Shown here in pieces: positions 7,194 through 7,369 of a stretch of 7,369 nucleotides of DNA. The stretch's first letter is position 1; each line of letters begins with the position of its first letter. A model generated the notes under the pieces. That model was not told the origin of the DNA. It ran no database searches and saw nothing but the letters and a program-made list of their open reading frames with translations. This DNA is from Acidobacteriota bacterium (GTDB taxonomy: Bacteria > Acidobacteriota > Terriglobia > Bryobacterales > JACQDG01): NCBI GenBank assembly GCA_016201185.1, contig JACQDG010000202.1, positions 1-7,369 on the forward strand. The letters run 5' to 3'. The position numbers and the translations under genes were made by a program.

Positions 7194-7217
7194 AAGAGGA
7201 GGCTGAAGCCTCATCTT
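7194..7217 (-). promoter_or_regulatory. Hairpin directly upstream of the uvrD start codon
   Basis: On the minus strand AAGA-T-GAGGC, loop TTCA, GCCTC-C-TCTT folds into a 10-position stem with 9 pairs and one mismatch. It ends 1 nt before the ATG. Its 3' arm contains CCTCCTC, which resembles the anti-Shine-Dalgarno rather than a ribosome-binding site. The fold is seen directly; a role in controlling translation is inferred. Confidence 0.4.
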
Positions 7218-7327
7218 AACTCGATATTGCTGTTTTCGACAAAGGCCGCCGTCCGCGAGCAACGGCATCTACGACATGCTCCTAACCGATAAGATTGTCG
7301 TCAGGCCCTGAAGCACCCACTCGTCTT

Positions 7328-7355
7328 CTGACTTCCATCTCCTGACTTCTGACTC
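7328..7355. repeat. Degenerate 7-nt tandem repeat (CTGACTT unit)
   Basis: Read in steps of seven from 7328 the sequence gives CTGACTT, CCATCTC, CTGACTT, CTGACTC. Three of four units share CTGACT, at 7328, 7342 and 7349, all in the same 7-nt phase. It lies in a region with no gene (7193-7369) near the window edge, so more units could lie beyond it. Short heptamer repeats between genes are known in several bacterial groups; I recall similar ones from Acidobacteriota but cannot check. Confidence 0.5.
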
Positions 7356-7369
7356 TTAGAACTCGTACC

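Noticed and set aside
7271..7301. Inverted repeat ACGACA / TGTCGT upstream of uvrD considered as an operator or terminator
   Set aside because: Only 6 bp with a 19-nt spacer and no U-run; not distinguishable from chance.
7193..7369. Search for a uvrD promoter and a further gene at the right edge
   Set aside because: No -35/-10 pair with good match and spacing was found on the minus strand, and the frames are short and broken by stops. A frame ending in TAA at the very edge is too short to call.

Overview
The window looks like bacterial chromosomal DNA of high GC content. I infer an Acidobacteriota-type genome. The main pointers are a secreted protein that joins a TonB C-terminal domain to TPR-like repeats, a CAT-type amino-acid permease with an enlarged first outer loop, and a heptamer repeat between genes. 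No 16S or marker gene is present to prove this. There is no rRNA, tRNA, CRISPR array, transposase or phage gene.

Layout. Positions 2-187 hold the 3' end of one plus-strand gene of unknown function. Everything from 188 to 7192 is coded on the minus strand as a tight directon. In transcription order (right to left) it holds: a UvrD/PcrA superfamily 1 DNA helicase (7192-4841); a very basic 50-residue protein that is easy to miss because it starts with TTG (4831-4679); an APC-superfamily amino-acid permease (4673-3177); a secreted TonB-domain/TPR protein (3143-1899); and a secreted CocE/NonD (peptidase S15-like) serine hydrolase (1912-188). The gaps are 9, 5, 33 and -14 nt, so one transcript, or heavily overlapping transcripts, is plausible. 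Positions 7193-7369 are noncoding as far as I can see. They hold a hairpin directly before the helicase start and a short degenerate 7-nt tandem repeat.

How the genes may work together. The hydrolase is predicted to be exported and would cleave peptides or acyl esters/amides outside the cytoplasm. The permease would import amino acids. The TonB/TPR protein sits between them, also exported. This is a believable nutrient-scavenging group, but the functional link is inferred from order and spacing only. The helicase is a housekeeping DNA-repair and replication gene and probably shares the transcript by proximity.

The least ordinary observations are: the basic ORF lying in the same reading frame as the helicase, just beyond its TAG stop; the ribosome-binding site of the TonB/TPR gene sitting exactly in a hairpin loop; the helicase start having no Shine-Dalgarno but an anti-SD-like stretch, a hairpin and an overlapping upstream ORF; and the reversed TonB-then-TPR architecture. 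I do not see a defence system or an obviously new multi-gene system here.
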